Shown here: positions 1-9,279 of the stretch, in pieces
Layout: every line of letters begins with the position of its first letter
Numbering within the stretch: the first letter of the stretch is position 1
Assembly: GCA_933822405.4 (NCBI GenBank)
Contig: CAKOGP040000335.1
Span: 62,001 to 126,000, forward strand
Source of the DNA: Cylindrotheca closterium
Lineage: Eukaryota > Bacillariophyta > Bacillariophyceae > Bacillariales > Bacillariaceae
Direction of reading: 5' to 3'
Length of the DNA: 64,000 nt
The notes under the pieces: model-generated
Databases searched by the model: none
What the model saw: the letters and a program-made list of their open reading frames with translations, nothing else
Told to the model about the DNA's origin: nothing
Program-made: the position numbers and the translations under genes

Positions 1-1026
1 GGGTTCATCTATCGGCCAGAAAATGGTGCTAAACGTCAGGAACACTTTCTTGTAGTTTCCAGCTGAAATCGCGGACACAGCTTCCAATTTCTCTTGCGTC
101 AAACTGGGCTGGAACACGGAGGATGCTGTAGACTGCAGACACCCGAGAGGAAGAGTACAAACGCAACAATCTGCAATTACAACCAAGCCCGACGATGATT
201 CAACACGCACTGAGTCGTTCAGTCTGACTATCTTGTCTACCTGTTGTTCCAATAGAACCCTTCCCTCTAACTTGGACACCAATGGATCTAGAACTGATCG
301 CATTCCGCTCTTAACCTTGCAGTGTGGTCCAGGATAATCACCGTGGTTTGAATATGTGTGATCATTCAAGTCCTGGTTATCATCGTCATTGAAAAGTGAG
401 TAGAGAGGGAGCAGAGAGGAAGAAATTCCGTTCCAATTTTCATTCAAAAAGGTATAGAATGGACATAAGCGCTCGACGGCTGTATTCATCGGAAAAATTG
501 CATTCTCTTCTCGAAGGACTATTGAACGGGCCTCTTCCACACTCAGGTGAACAGTCTTCATACCCTCTCCGTCTTCGAACATCTTACCAGCATATTCGGA
601 AATCTTCCTTTGGATTGCATAGTGTCTCTTGAGAGCCTCATCAATTGTTGCTGAACCGTTGGGGATGCGTTCTTTATTCGCAAAGATTGCGATGGCTCCT
701 TCGTTGTGCAAAATACTCATCGGCCTCATCCACGCATTGCCTTGAAAAATTATATCGACTTCACCATTAGTGTCCCGATCACGATCTCGAAGCAACTGGA
801 CCATAGGATTCTCGTTTCCGTCTTCTCCCAGCCCATGAATCCACGACGCCCCATGATCTCTGTAGAATCCACGATGCCCCATGATCTCTGTAGAGTATAT
901 CCTACCACCAACCCTGTCGCGAGCTTCCACGACAACAAAAGAGAGCTCTGTGTTGTCCTTCAAATCTGCAGCGCATTGAAGACCGCTGGCCCCTGATCCA
1001 ATGATCACAACATCAACCTTTTGCAT
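1..1026 (-). CDS. Flavin amine oxidase (polyamine oxidase/LSD1-like), 3' part cut by window edge
   Basis: The frame is open from an ATG at 1026 down to base 1 (342 residues) with no stop, so the gene continues past the left edge. FAD is bound by an N-terminal Rossmann loop (IIGSGASGL, residues 8-16) followed by EARDRVGGR (34-42), the amine-oxidase dinucleotide signature. GASWIHG at 59-65 and TLPLGCL at about 291-297 are further landmarks of the polyamine oxidase/LSD1 family. Members oxidise polyamines or other amines with O2, giving an aldehyde and H2O2. No targeting peptide precedes the FAD fold, which suggests a cytosolic enzyme; a C-terminal peroxisome signal cannot be judged because the end is missing. 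A 28-bp tandem duplication lies between GGR and GASW. The substrate cannot be told from this part. Confidence 0.85.
   Translation of the reverse strand, partial: MQKVDVVIIGSGASGLQCAADLKDNTELSFVVVEARDRVGGRIYSTEIMGHRGFYRDHGASWIHGLGEDGNENPMVQLLRDRDRDTNGEVDIIFQGNAWMRPMSILHNEGAIAIFANKERIPNGSATIDEALKRHYAIQRKISEYAGKMFEDGEGMKTVHLSVEEARSIVLREENAIFPMNTAVERLCPFYTFLNENWNGISSSLLPLYSLFNDDDNQDLNDHTYSNHGDYPGPHCKVKSGMRSVLDPLVSKLEGRVLLEQQVDKIVRLNDSVRVESSSGLVVIADCCVCTLPLGCLQSTASSVFQPSLTQEKLEAVSAISAGNYKKVFLTFSTIFWPIDEP
839..894 (-). repeat. 28-bp tandem duplication inside the amine oxidase
   Basis: Two head-to-tail 28-bp copies differ at one base (copy 1 at 894-867, copy 2 at 866-839 on the minus strand). Because 28 is not a multiple of three, the two copies are read in different frames, and both conserved flanks (GGR and GASWIHG) are in frame only with both copies present. 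Confidence 0.9.
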
Positions 1027-1574
1027 AGCGTAGCCCTTTCCATTGCCCATCTCTGCCACGCGCTGAAGTCAATCTTGAAACCCATGCTCCATTGGGAGTA
1101 CGCTAAGCAATACAACCAATGTCGGTATACGATAAGCCGGCATTGCTGAGTTTCCAAGCATAGACAGGATGAACCACCAGTCAGTGACTGAAGAAGGCCG
1201 TACCAGGTACGCGTACCACTCTGTAGTAATCGTGGTATGACGCATGACAGACTTCGTCTGTACTTCGTTCCTCCGTCACATGTGTTGATATGTTACAAAT
1301 ATAATAAAAAACTAAAAAAGTCTCATTACAACAGATTGGTGCACGTACCTGGTACGTGTACACGTGTGCCAGGCCTTTTGTACGGCCTGCCTTCAGTACC
1401 AGCGAACTTTTGACCGGTATTCGTACGGTAAGTTTGAAAGAGGTAAACCCGGATATTTCGAACAATTCAAAATCTCAAGTCCAACAAACCAAAGAAATGC
1501 CACTCGCCAGACTGACTCCTTCCATGGTTTATTGTACGGCATGAATACAACAGTCAACCAAAGTCAGGAAAAGG
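1027..1574. other. Intergenic region between amine oxidase and MFS transporter
   Basis: This is a divergent promoter region of about 550 bp with no convincing coding frame. It holds two GGTAC-type palindromic patches, near 1199-1219 and 1343-1366. The second contains the arms CACGTACC and GGTACGTG around a single T. Confidence 0.6.
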
Positions 1575-3143
1575 ATGCAGTCGTCTCATATCTCAGTGCA
1601 GAGCCTTTGGCCTTCATGGGTTGTTGTAAGGATTACCGCCATTGCCTCTCTTGGTGGCGTCTTGTTCGGTTATGATAGTGGGTGCATTTCAGGTGCTCTT
1701 CCGCAGATACAGGAATCACTAGCTTTGGACAGTGGGCGTTCGGAATTGATTGTGTCTACCCTCTACTTTGGGGCGGTTTTTGGTGCTGTGGTTGGCAGCA
1801 GCATTTGTGATTTGTTTGGGAGACGAACGACAATCTTGTTGACTGATGTTGTCTTCATCATTGGTGCTGTCTGTCTATTTCTCTCAACCAACTATGCAGA
1901 CATAATTTTGGGAAGATTTATCGTTGGTATAGCTGTTGCTATTTCTGGTATCGCTGATGTGAGTTATTTGCACGAGATTTCGCCAATCGAAATCAGAGGA
2001 GCTATTGTCAGCGTAAATGAAGCTTCAATTAGTCTCGGTTTTCTTTTAGCATACGTATCAGGCTTTATCTACAGGAGTGCTGCAGACGAAGAATATAGGA
2101 TGATATTTGGGTGGGCTGGTGCGGTAGCCATGATACAATTTTTCGGCATGATAAATTTGCCAGAAAGCCCTGTATGGCTCGACAGCCAAGGGCGGAAACA
2201 GGAAAGCCAGGCTGCTCAAAGTATGATAAGCGGAATCCCTTCCACAGCGACTATCGACCCAATTGGCCAGCCCCATATAAGAGACAGCATTGGGTCGTCT
2301 TGCGATCAAGGGAGAGTAAAAAATTCGGACGGTATGGAATACCATGAAGCAAACGATGCTTTTACCCAGCCCTTTCTCAACCGAAGGCAATCGGCCACAC
2401 AACTTTTCAAGACTTATCGAAGGCAAATGATTATTTCTCTGTTCCTATCTACCACACAACAGTTCTGTGGACAAGCAAGTGTCATCAACTATGCTCCCTA
2501 TATTTTCGCCTTGAGCCACAATGAAAATAGATCAGTGCACCTGCAAACATTGTCCATTGGTCTTGTGAAATTCGCTGTTACGGTCATCGTTGTTCTGCGA
2601 ATCGAGAAATTTGGACGACGGGCACTGCTTCTTGGAGGAATGTTCCTCATATCCATCGGGCAGTTTTTTTTGGCTCTTGCGTTCAGTGGATTGGATGGAA
2701 ACTCAGACTTTTCGATCAACGGTGTGATTCCCCATTTGGCGCTACCTGGCGCATTGCTTGTCGTTTGCGGTTATTCCATGTCTTTTGGACCACTCGGCTG
2801 GCTGCTAACCTCAGAACTATTTCCAACTGAATTTCGCGCGAGAGCACTCGGAATGAGCACCATCGTCACATATCTTTGTGCGTCGATGGTAACGAATACA
2901 TTTTTGACATTCCTTTCTGAAATCGGAGCGTCAGCTACGTTTGCGACTTACGGTATTTTCAACACTTTGGGAATGGTCTTCGCATTCTTGGCTATTCCTG
3001 AAACAGATGGGAAAAGGGTAGAACAGATTGAAGTGTCCATGCAAGAAATGTGGTGGTGGAAAGTCGGTGACCATCACTCGCAATTCGAGAACGACTATAG
3101 GTCAATGTCCACTGAAACGCCCCGCCCTGAAATGACTAGATGA
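1575..3143 (+). CDS. Sugar-porter family MFS transporter
   Basis: A 522-residue membrane protein without introns. It carries the sugar-porter (SLC2/inositol transporter) signatures: GGVLFGYDSG in TM1 (27-36), LFGRR in the TM2-TM3 loop (80-84), PESPVWL after TM6 (about 197), FGRR again in the second half, and PETDGKRVEQIE after TM12. About 12 hydrophobic helices with a long hydrophilic loop (about 200-285) between TM6 and TM7 fit the family. It should move a hexose, inositol or similar polyol across a membrane, probably with H+. The ATG at 1575 is chosen because it leads straight into TM1; an ATG at 1541 is out of frame. The C-terminus ends in a short hydrophilic tail. Substrate and membrane are unknown. 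Confidence 0.9.
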   Translation: MQSSHISVQSLWPSWVVVRITAIASLGGVLFGYDSGCISGALPQIQESLALDSGRSELIVSTLYFGAVFGAVVGSSICDLFGRRTTILLTDVVFIIGAVCLFLSTNYADIILGRFIVGIAVAISGIADVSYLHEISPIEIRGAIVSVNEASISLGFLLAYVSGFIYRSAADEEYRMIFGWAGAVAMIQFFGMINLPESPVWLDSQGRKQESQAAQSMISGIPSTATIDPIGQPHIRDSIGSSCDQGRVKNSDGMEYHEANDAFTQPFLNRRQSATQLFKTYRRQMIISLFLSTTQQFCGQASVINYAPYIFALSHNENRSVHLQTLSIGLVKFAVTVIVVLRIEKFGRRALLLGGMFLISIGQFFLALAFSGLDGNSDFSINGVIPHLALPGALLVVCGYSMSFGPLGWLLTSELFPTEFRARALGMSTIVTYLCASMVTNTFLTFLSEIGASATFATYGIFNTLGMVFAFLAIPETDGKRVEQIEVSMQEMWWWKVGDHHSQFENDYRSMSTETPRPEMTR

Positions 3144-3601
3144 ATGAATCGATCATCGACCAGTGGCGATATTAAATGAAGCAAACCATCAGTTCATATC
3201 TCGAATTGCTATAGGCATTGGGCAAGTCAGATGCATTTCGATCCTCAACAGACATCGGTATCTATTTAGTTAGAACGACTAAAACTGTCTCTGTATCTCA
3301 AAAGACGTGTATTGACGCATGATACTGCAACTATGGAACTAATACTTGTATCATACAATTTATCGGTTACGTGTATTAAAATACCGTAATGTGGTACCGG
3401 TACAGTTGTAGAGCTTTCGAGTTTTCAAGTGCGCCAAAAATAATTCCTTCTTCTGTACGGTACCGGTACCTGGTACCGTTCGTGTATTTCGGTATCACAA
3501 TATACAGTACCGTACCCGTACGAGGGGTGAAGTAAAACTTGAACGAACCCAGTTTCAACAGCATTTCTTCAATCTCCTCAACACTGAACGTTGTTGTTGC
3601 C
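3144..3601. other. Intergenic region rich in GGTACC palindromes
   Basis: About 460 bp between two plus-strand genes with no supported gene. It holds the densest group of GGTACC-type palindromes in the window (around 3391-3405, 3455-3480 and 3505-3522), directly upstream of SMC5. Confidence 0.6.
3455..3480. repeat. GGTACC palindrome cluster
   Basis: Three overlapping GGTACC units lie within 26 bp, and the outer arms ACGGTACC and GGTACCGT are reverse complements. It belongs to a set of similar intergenic palindromes across the window. Confidence 0.8.
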
Positions 3602-6600
3602 ATGGTGGACGAGACTATCGATCACCTGCAAGTTGTGGGCGATTTCAAGCATGGATCAATCAAGCGTATCAAGCTAGTGAACTTTCTGACCTATGCATAC
3701 GTCGAATTCAATGCTGGGCCAAGGTATGACAGTGCTGTGTGAAATTTATGGTGTCATATTTGCAACATCCCATCGCTCATCCTTTTGTTTAAACTCGTCT
3801 CGTGTAGGCTTAATATGGTTTGCGGTCCAAATGGAACAGGGAAGTCTTCTATTCTGTGTGCAATTTGTCTGGGGCTTGGTGGAGAACCTCGTCTGCTGGG
3901 CAGAGCCTCGGAAATTGAAACCTTCGTGATGAATGGCGAAGACGAGGGCCAAATTGAAATCGAGCTTGTCGACACTAGAGGAAGGGACAATCCCATCATC
4001 AATCGCACAATCCGTCGGGAAAAGGGAGCGAACAAACATCCTTTTACTTGGGGTGGAAAACAGGTCTCTGCAAAGCATGTCCGTGAACAATGCTTGAAGG
4101 AATATGACATTACTGTCGACAACTTGTGCACCTTCTTACCGCAAGACAGGGTCGGCAGTTTCAGTGGCTTTGATTCGAAACAACTCCTCGTTGAAACAGA
4201 GAAATCCTTGAGCTCTTCACAACATCTATATCATGTCCACCAAGAATTGATCAAGGACCAAGAGAAGCTCGATGGAGGTGAGAATCAGGTAGACACTCTT
4301 CGAGATCGGATCGAACAACTCAAGAATGAAACAAGACGGTTTGAGCGTGAAAAGGAACGAATGAGAGAGAGAGAAGAAGCTATGAAGCAAGCAGAATTGC
4401 TAGAAAAGAAGATATTATGGCTTGAATTTGACAACTGTCGAAACGAAGCCGTGGAATTAAAGGAATTGAAAACTCAGAAAAAAAACGCTTTTCGTGAGTT
4501 GTTATCACAAAGTGAACCGTTGCAAGATAGGCTTAAACAGCTATCAAACGACCTGCGGAATCAAGAGGAAATGTACAAGGCTCTGGACAAAGAGGTTCAG
4601 AACCACCAAAAGGAAATGCAGAAACAAGCAGCAAAATATGAAAAACATGATGATAGCATCGAAAATCTGTTGGCTGACCTCAATCAACTCGCTTCGGCAC
4701 GAAAGCATCAACAACACAAAGTAGACCAGCTTCGAATGAAGGTGGAGGAAGTTGAACAGAAGATTTCAGAGTGCAACTCTATGGAAAACTTGGAGGAAGA
4801 ATTGCGAATTGCACAGGAAGAAAGGAAACAGATCAACCCCATGTTACAATCGGCAAAAGATGGAGAGCGAAAGCTTTCTGAAAAAGCACGAGAAATCGCA
4901 GAGGAGAGAAAGGTGCAAGAGAACAGGTGGAAGCAGCTACAAGACGAAAAGGCGCAACGCCAAGCAAATGTTTTCCGCCAGCAGCAACCACTCAAGAAAG
5001 CCTATGACTGGATTCAGCAAAATCGAGACAAATTCAGAAAGGAGGTTCTTGGTCCTGTATGCTGTGAAATCACACCCAAGTCTAGGAATTGTGCAGCCTA
5101 TGTGGAACAACATGTCTCGAACAACACGCTGAAGGCTTTTGTTGTTCAAACCAGAGATGATTACGATCTGCTCTACAAGAATATTCGGCAGAACATGAAA
5201 TTACCTCTACAGCTCGTATTGGTCGAAGACTTTGATGCAGCTCCCAAAAGAAAGTACTCAGCAGGAAAGATGCAGATGCTGAAGCAGGATCATGGAGTCA
5301 TTGGTTACTTGGACGAGTCTTTCACTGCCCCGCCAGTGGTAATGGCAGCACTACGAAGCAGACATGCCGTCCACGATGTTCTAGTTGGATCTGATAGCAC
5401 GCAAGAGAGTATTGATAAGCGGCATTTGGGACAACTGTTATCGGAACCGGAAGATGGAAGCGGTAGACTCCAACAATATTGCATCTTTACCTCTCAAGGT
5501 GAAAAATCCTTTCAATATCTTGCATCGGTTTCAAAATATTCTAAGAAATCGAATCTTAGAATTGATGATGTTAGACCAGCGAAGTGGCTGGCACCAGGTG
5601 TCAGCGATACGCGAAAGCAGCAAGTGAAAGACTTGTTGGATAAATGTGACAAAGAGCTCGATTCGATTCGGCCAGAGATTGAGAAATACAGGGCGGACTT
5701 ACAAATCTACCAAGAACAGGCAAAATCAAGTCTGGATCAGATAAAGTCTGCGAAGGAAAACATCAATGTCTTGCGCAAGTTCATTACGAGAAAGCAAAGT
5801 CACGCCAAGAAATTGAAGGAAGAAGAAGCTAAACTTTCAGTCGACAACGAAGAAGAAAAGAGAGAGAAAGTCGAAAAGTTAGACGCAAGAGTTCGTGGCT
5901 CACTGGAAGCTTTGAGTTCTCATGGACAGAGCTTCAAGAAAATGATGCTGGCGACGTCCAAAAGTTCTGGCGCCCGCCTGAACAAAGAAGTTGTAGCTGT
6001 GGAAGAAAGAAAGGCCAGGTACGCTACCAGTGTGTTGAAATCTGTTGACAATTCGAAACAATCTCACAAACGTTTTGTATGCGAATAGTGCTGAATTCGA
6101 CGAAATGAACCGGAAGGTTCAAGCCGCACATCAAGAATCGGAAAGAGCAAAAGAATCATTCAACAACAAGAGACGGGAGCTTCAGCAGCGGAAAACAAGA
6201 GCAGAGGCAGAAGCACCGTTAACGGATAGTAATGGTGAACCTCTGCCCCTGGAACAGCAACTAAAAGATATCGTCATTGAAGACTTGGAGAACGCAAACA
6301 TAGCTCTAGAAGAAGCGCAGCAAAAGATCGAGTCGATTGTTGCTGATCCGAACGTGGTTAGAGTCTACGAGACAAAGAAGGCAGAGATGGAAGCGGCAGA
6401 AATGGAGCTCGAAAACTTGACCAGCTCTCGCGAAAAAACTCTCATAGAAATTAGAACAAAGTATTCACCGTGGATGAAAGCGCTTGAAGCATCGGTTTCT
6501 GATATCGACAAGAGATTCAGCTCCTACATGCGAGAATTGGGATGCATAGGTATGTCGTATTTTGAAATGTAAAAGTGTCTGCTTGCAAAAACTTTGTTCT

Positions 6601-7326
6601 CATTGGCACCAACACATATCCAAGGCGAGGTAGGGCTTACGCGAGGAAACCAAGGCGAAGGTTCCGAGTATGGTAACTTTAAGGATTGGGGTATCGAAAT
6701 CCGTGTGAGCTTTCGCGAAAATGCGAAACCACAAGTCTTGTCAGCCAGAGTCCAGTCTGGTGGTGAACGCTCTGTTTCCACAATCATGTATTTGATGGCG
6801 TTACAAGAAATGATGGTATCTCCATTCCGATGCGTTGACGAGATCAATCAAGGTTAGTTTGTTATTTCAGTTTCATGGCTGAGATATTGACTACTTCTAA
6901 CCGGAATCGCTTGTTCAAGGTTTGGATGATCGTAACGAGAGGTTGGTCTTCAAGAGGATCGTCGAGAATTCCTGCAAACCGCCAGGGCCAGAGGGGCTTA
7001 CTGACCACTGCGGTCAGTACTTTTTGATCACTCCAAAGCTGCTCCCAAATCTAGTCGACATGGAGGTTGAAGCGATTACCATTCAGTGTATTTTCAATGG
7101 TGAGTATTTGTTTTCGTTTTCGTTTTGCCGGAGTCGCTTGCAATACTGTTCTAATTCGACATCGTTTGTATCTCTAGGCCCCTTTAACTTGAAACACCCT
7201 AGCGACTGGAATGTCCGGAGCTTGATCGCTTTGCGAAACAACGAGATCGAAAATCAGGTCACTGATGAAGAAGGAGATTACCAAGAGCAGTCCCCAAGCA
7301 AGAGAAGAAAGCTCGACACTCAATAA
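3602..7326 (+). CDS. SMC5: SMC5, structural maintenance of chromosomes protein 5
   Basis: Six exons join in frame: 3602-3723, 3808-6018, 6089-6549, 6625-6852, 6920-7099, 7178-7326, giving 1116 residues, the usual SMC5 size. The first splice joins NAGPR to LNMVCGPNGTGKS, restoring the Walker A loop at residues 47-54. Long coiled coils (about 170-400 and 640-900) flank a hinge. The C-terminal head has the signature QSGGERS near 975 and Walker B leading to DEINQGLDDRNER near 1008. SMC5 pairs with SMC6 and the Nse subunits in a DNA-bridging ATPase needed for recombination repair and for resolving replication intermediates in the nucleus. The start ATG at 3602 is the first in the frame. All introns are GT-AG, 67-84 nt. 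No residue needed for ATP hydrolysis appears to be missing. Confidence 0.93.
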
Positions 7327-7676
7327 AGAACCAACCTTGTACCTAAATAGCTGTCATGTTTGATTGCATCTTTCCACCGCCAATCTTGGTGTCTGCTTCT
7401 ATAAAATATAATGCCTGTATCTACAGTACATACTGGTATTAATACCTGGTACCTATGTACAGAAGACTAATTAGTCAGTCTGCCTGTATCACCGGACGTC
7501 TGACGGACTGTTTAGTCGAGTCAGTCTGTTTCGTCGCACATCTTCTGCATTCTTCTTGCTTCTGTGACAAGGTCGACTTGGAATCGTAAAGCACAACAAA
7601 GGTTTGAGTTCAGTGCCCATTATATACCTGTTGGCTTCGCTTTTGCATTTACTTTGCACTCAAGACCTGAAGCAAG
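7327..7676. other. Intergenic region SMC5-RPT2
   Basis: About 350 bp serving as SMC5 3' region and RPT2 promoter. It contains a GGTAC-type palindromic patch near 7433-7460 and short repeats of GTCTGAC/CAGTCTG type near 7474-7530. No coding frame is supported. Confidence 0.5.
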
Positions 7677-9023
7677 ATGGGTAATATGCCAGGTGGAATG
7701 GGAGAGGGCGGCCCTCCCTCAGATGGCCGAAACGGTAAGGACGACGATGACAAGGTAAAGAAGAAGAAGAAGCGCTTCGAGCCCCGTCCTGCCAATCGTC
7801 AAGGTCGTCGTCGACGCCGAAAGGGTCCATCTGGACTCAACAAGACTCCAACGATCCTTCCTACTTCGAAGTGTAAGTTGAGATTGCTCAAACTGGAGCG
7901 AGTCAAGGATTACCTGTTGATGGAGCAAGAGTTTATTCGAAACCACGAGGTGTTCAAGCCACACGAAGAAAGGGATCAAGAGGAACGCGAAAAACTCGAA
8001 GAACTGAGAGGTAGCCCGCTTGGAGTTGGGAATCTCGAAGAGTTGATCGATGACAATCACGCTATTGTCAGTTCTTCTGTTGGACCTGAGTACTACGTCA
8101 ATATTTTGAGTTCCGTGAATCAAGATCTTTTGGACCCTGGTTCAAGCGTTTTGTTGCACAACAAGACAATGAGCGTTGTCGGTATATTGCAAGATGACAC
8201 GGATCCAATGGTTAGTGTCATGAAAGTGGAAAAGGCTCCCCTGGAAACATACGCAGATATCGGTGGGTTGGAGGATCAGATTCAAGAGATCAAGGAAGCT
8301 GTGGAACTGCCGCTCGCTCACCCAGAACTATACGAAGATATCGGAATCAAGCCTCCAAAGGGTGTGATTCTGTACGGTGAACCTGGTACCGGAAAGACAC
8401 TTCTTGCGAAGGCAGTTGCGAACCAAACGTCGGCCACCTTTTTGCGTGTGGTCGGATCAGAGTTGATCCAAAAATATCTTGGTGACGGTCCAAAGTTGGT
8501 CAGGGAGCTGTTTAGAGTTGCAGACGATTTATCGCCGACTATTGTGTTTATTGATGAAATTGATGCTGTTGGAAGTAAGCGTTACGATTCGTCCAGTGGA
8601 GGTACCAGAGAGATTCAAAGAACAATGCTCGAGCTCTTGAATCAACTGGATGGTTTTGATGAACGGGGGGACGTGAAGGTAATCATGGCAACCAACAGAA
8701 TTGAGTCATTGGACCCTGCATTGATTCGACCTGGCCGTATCGACCGTAAAATCGAATTTCCACTGCCGGATACCAAGACAAAGCGACACATTTTCAACAT
8801 TCACACAAGCAAAATGACTCTTGCAGACGACGTGGACCTCGAGAAATTTGTCATGTCAAAGGATGAGCTCAGTGGGGCTGATATCAAGGCAGTGTGCACA
8901 GAAGCGGGTATGTTAGCTTTGCGAGAACGTCGCATGAAGGTCTGTCAAGAAGATTTTGTAAAGGCCAAAGAGAAGGCCCTCTATCGAAAGAAGGGAAATG
9001 TACCAGAAGGACTTTACCTTTAA
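7677..9023 (+). CDS. RPT2: 26S proteasome regulatory ATPase Rpt2 (PSMC1)
   Basis: A 448-residue single-exon AAA ATPase that matches Rpt2 along its whole length. It starts MGNMPGG; Gly at position 2 is the N-myristoylation site typical of Rpt2. A basic stretch, a coiled coil (about 75-115), an OB fold and the AAA domain follow. Walker A is GEPGTGKT (234-241), Walker B ends IVFIDEID, and the arginine-finger segment is [10 protein letters not shown]. The end LYL is the C-terminal gate-opening motif that docks into the 20S alpha ring. Rpt2 sits in the hexameric Rpt ring of the 19S particle, which unfolds ubiquitinated substrates and opens the 20S gate. Start and length agree with homologues. Confidence 0.97.
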   Translation: MGNMPGGMGEGGPPSDGRNGKDDDDKVKKKKKRFEPRPANRQGRRRRRKGPSGLNKTPTILPTSKCKLRLLKLERVKDYLLMEQEFIRNHEVFKPHEERDQEEREKLEELRGSPLGVGNLEELIDDNHAIVSSSVGPEYYVNILSSVNQDLLDPGSSVLLHNKTMSVVGILQDDTDPMVSVMKVEKAPLETYADIGGLEDQIQEIKEAVELPLAHPELYEDIGIKPPKGVILYGEPGTGKTLLAKAVANQTSATFLRVVGSELIQKYLGDGPKLVRELFRVADDLSPTIVFIDEIDAVGSKRYDSSSGGTREIQRTMLELLNQLDGFDERGDVKVIMATNRIESLDPALIRPGRIDRKIEFPLPDTKTKRHIFNIHTSKMTLADDVDLEKFVMSKDELSGADIKAVCTEAGMLALRERRMKVCQEDFVKAKEKALYRKKGNVPEGLYL

Positions 9024-9279
9024 AATCATGCTTAGTTTACTTTTTTATGATCGTGCGTGACGATTAGATTAGCCTACCGGTACCCTATAGTGTCTATCCA
9101 CTGGTTTCCGTGCAACAAGTGGCGCACATGCTTTTGTTTTAGTCGTCCATCCATCTGTCAAAACCTGCACAATCCACAATCTTACAGTATCTGTTCCAGG
9201 TACAATATCCCGCTCCACAACCCTCTCAACTGTCGACAATTCACTCTTTATCGTTATCTCTTTTCATAGAAATCAGAGA

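Noticed and set aside
4494..4724. Short frames inside SMC5 and other long genes
   Set aside because: Shadows in alternative frames of strongly supported coding exons.
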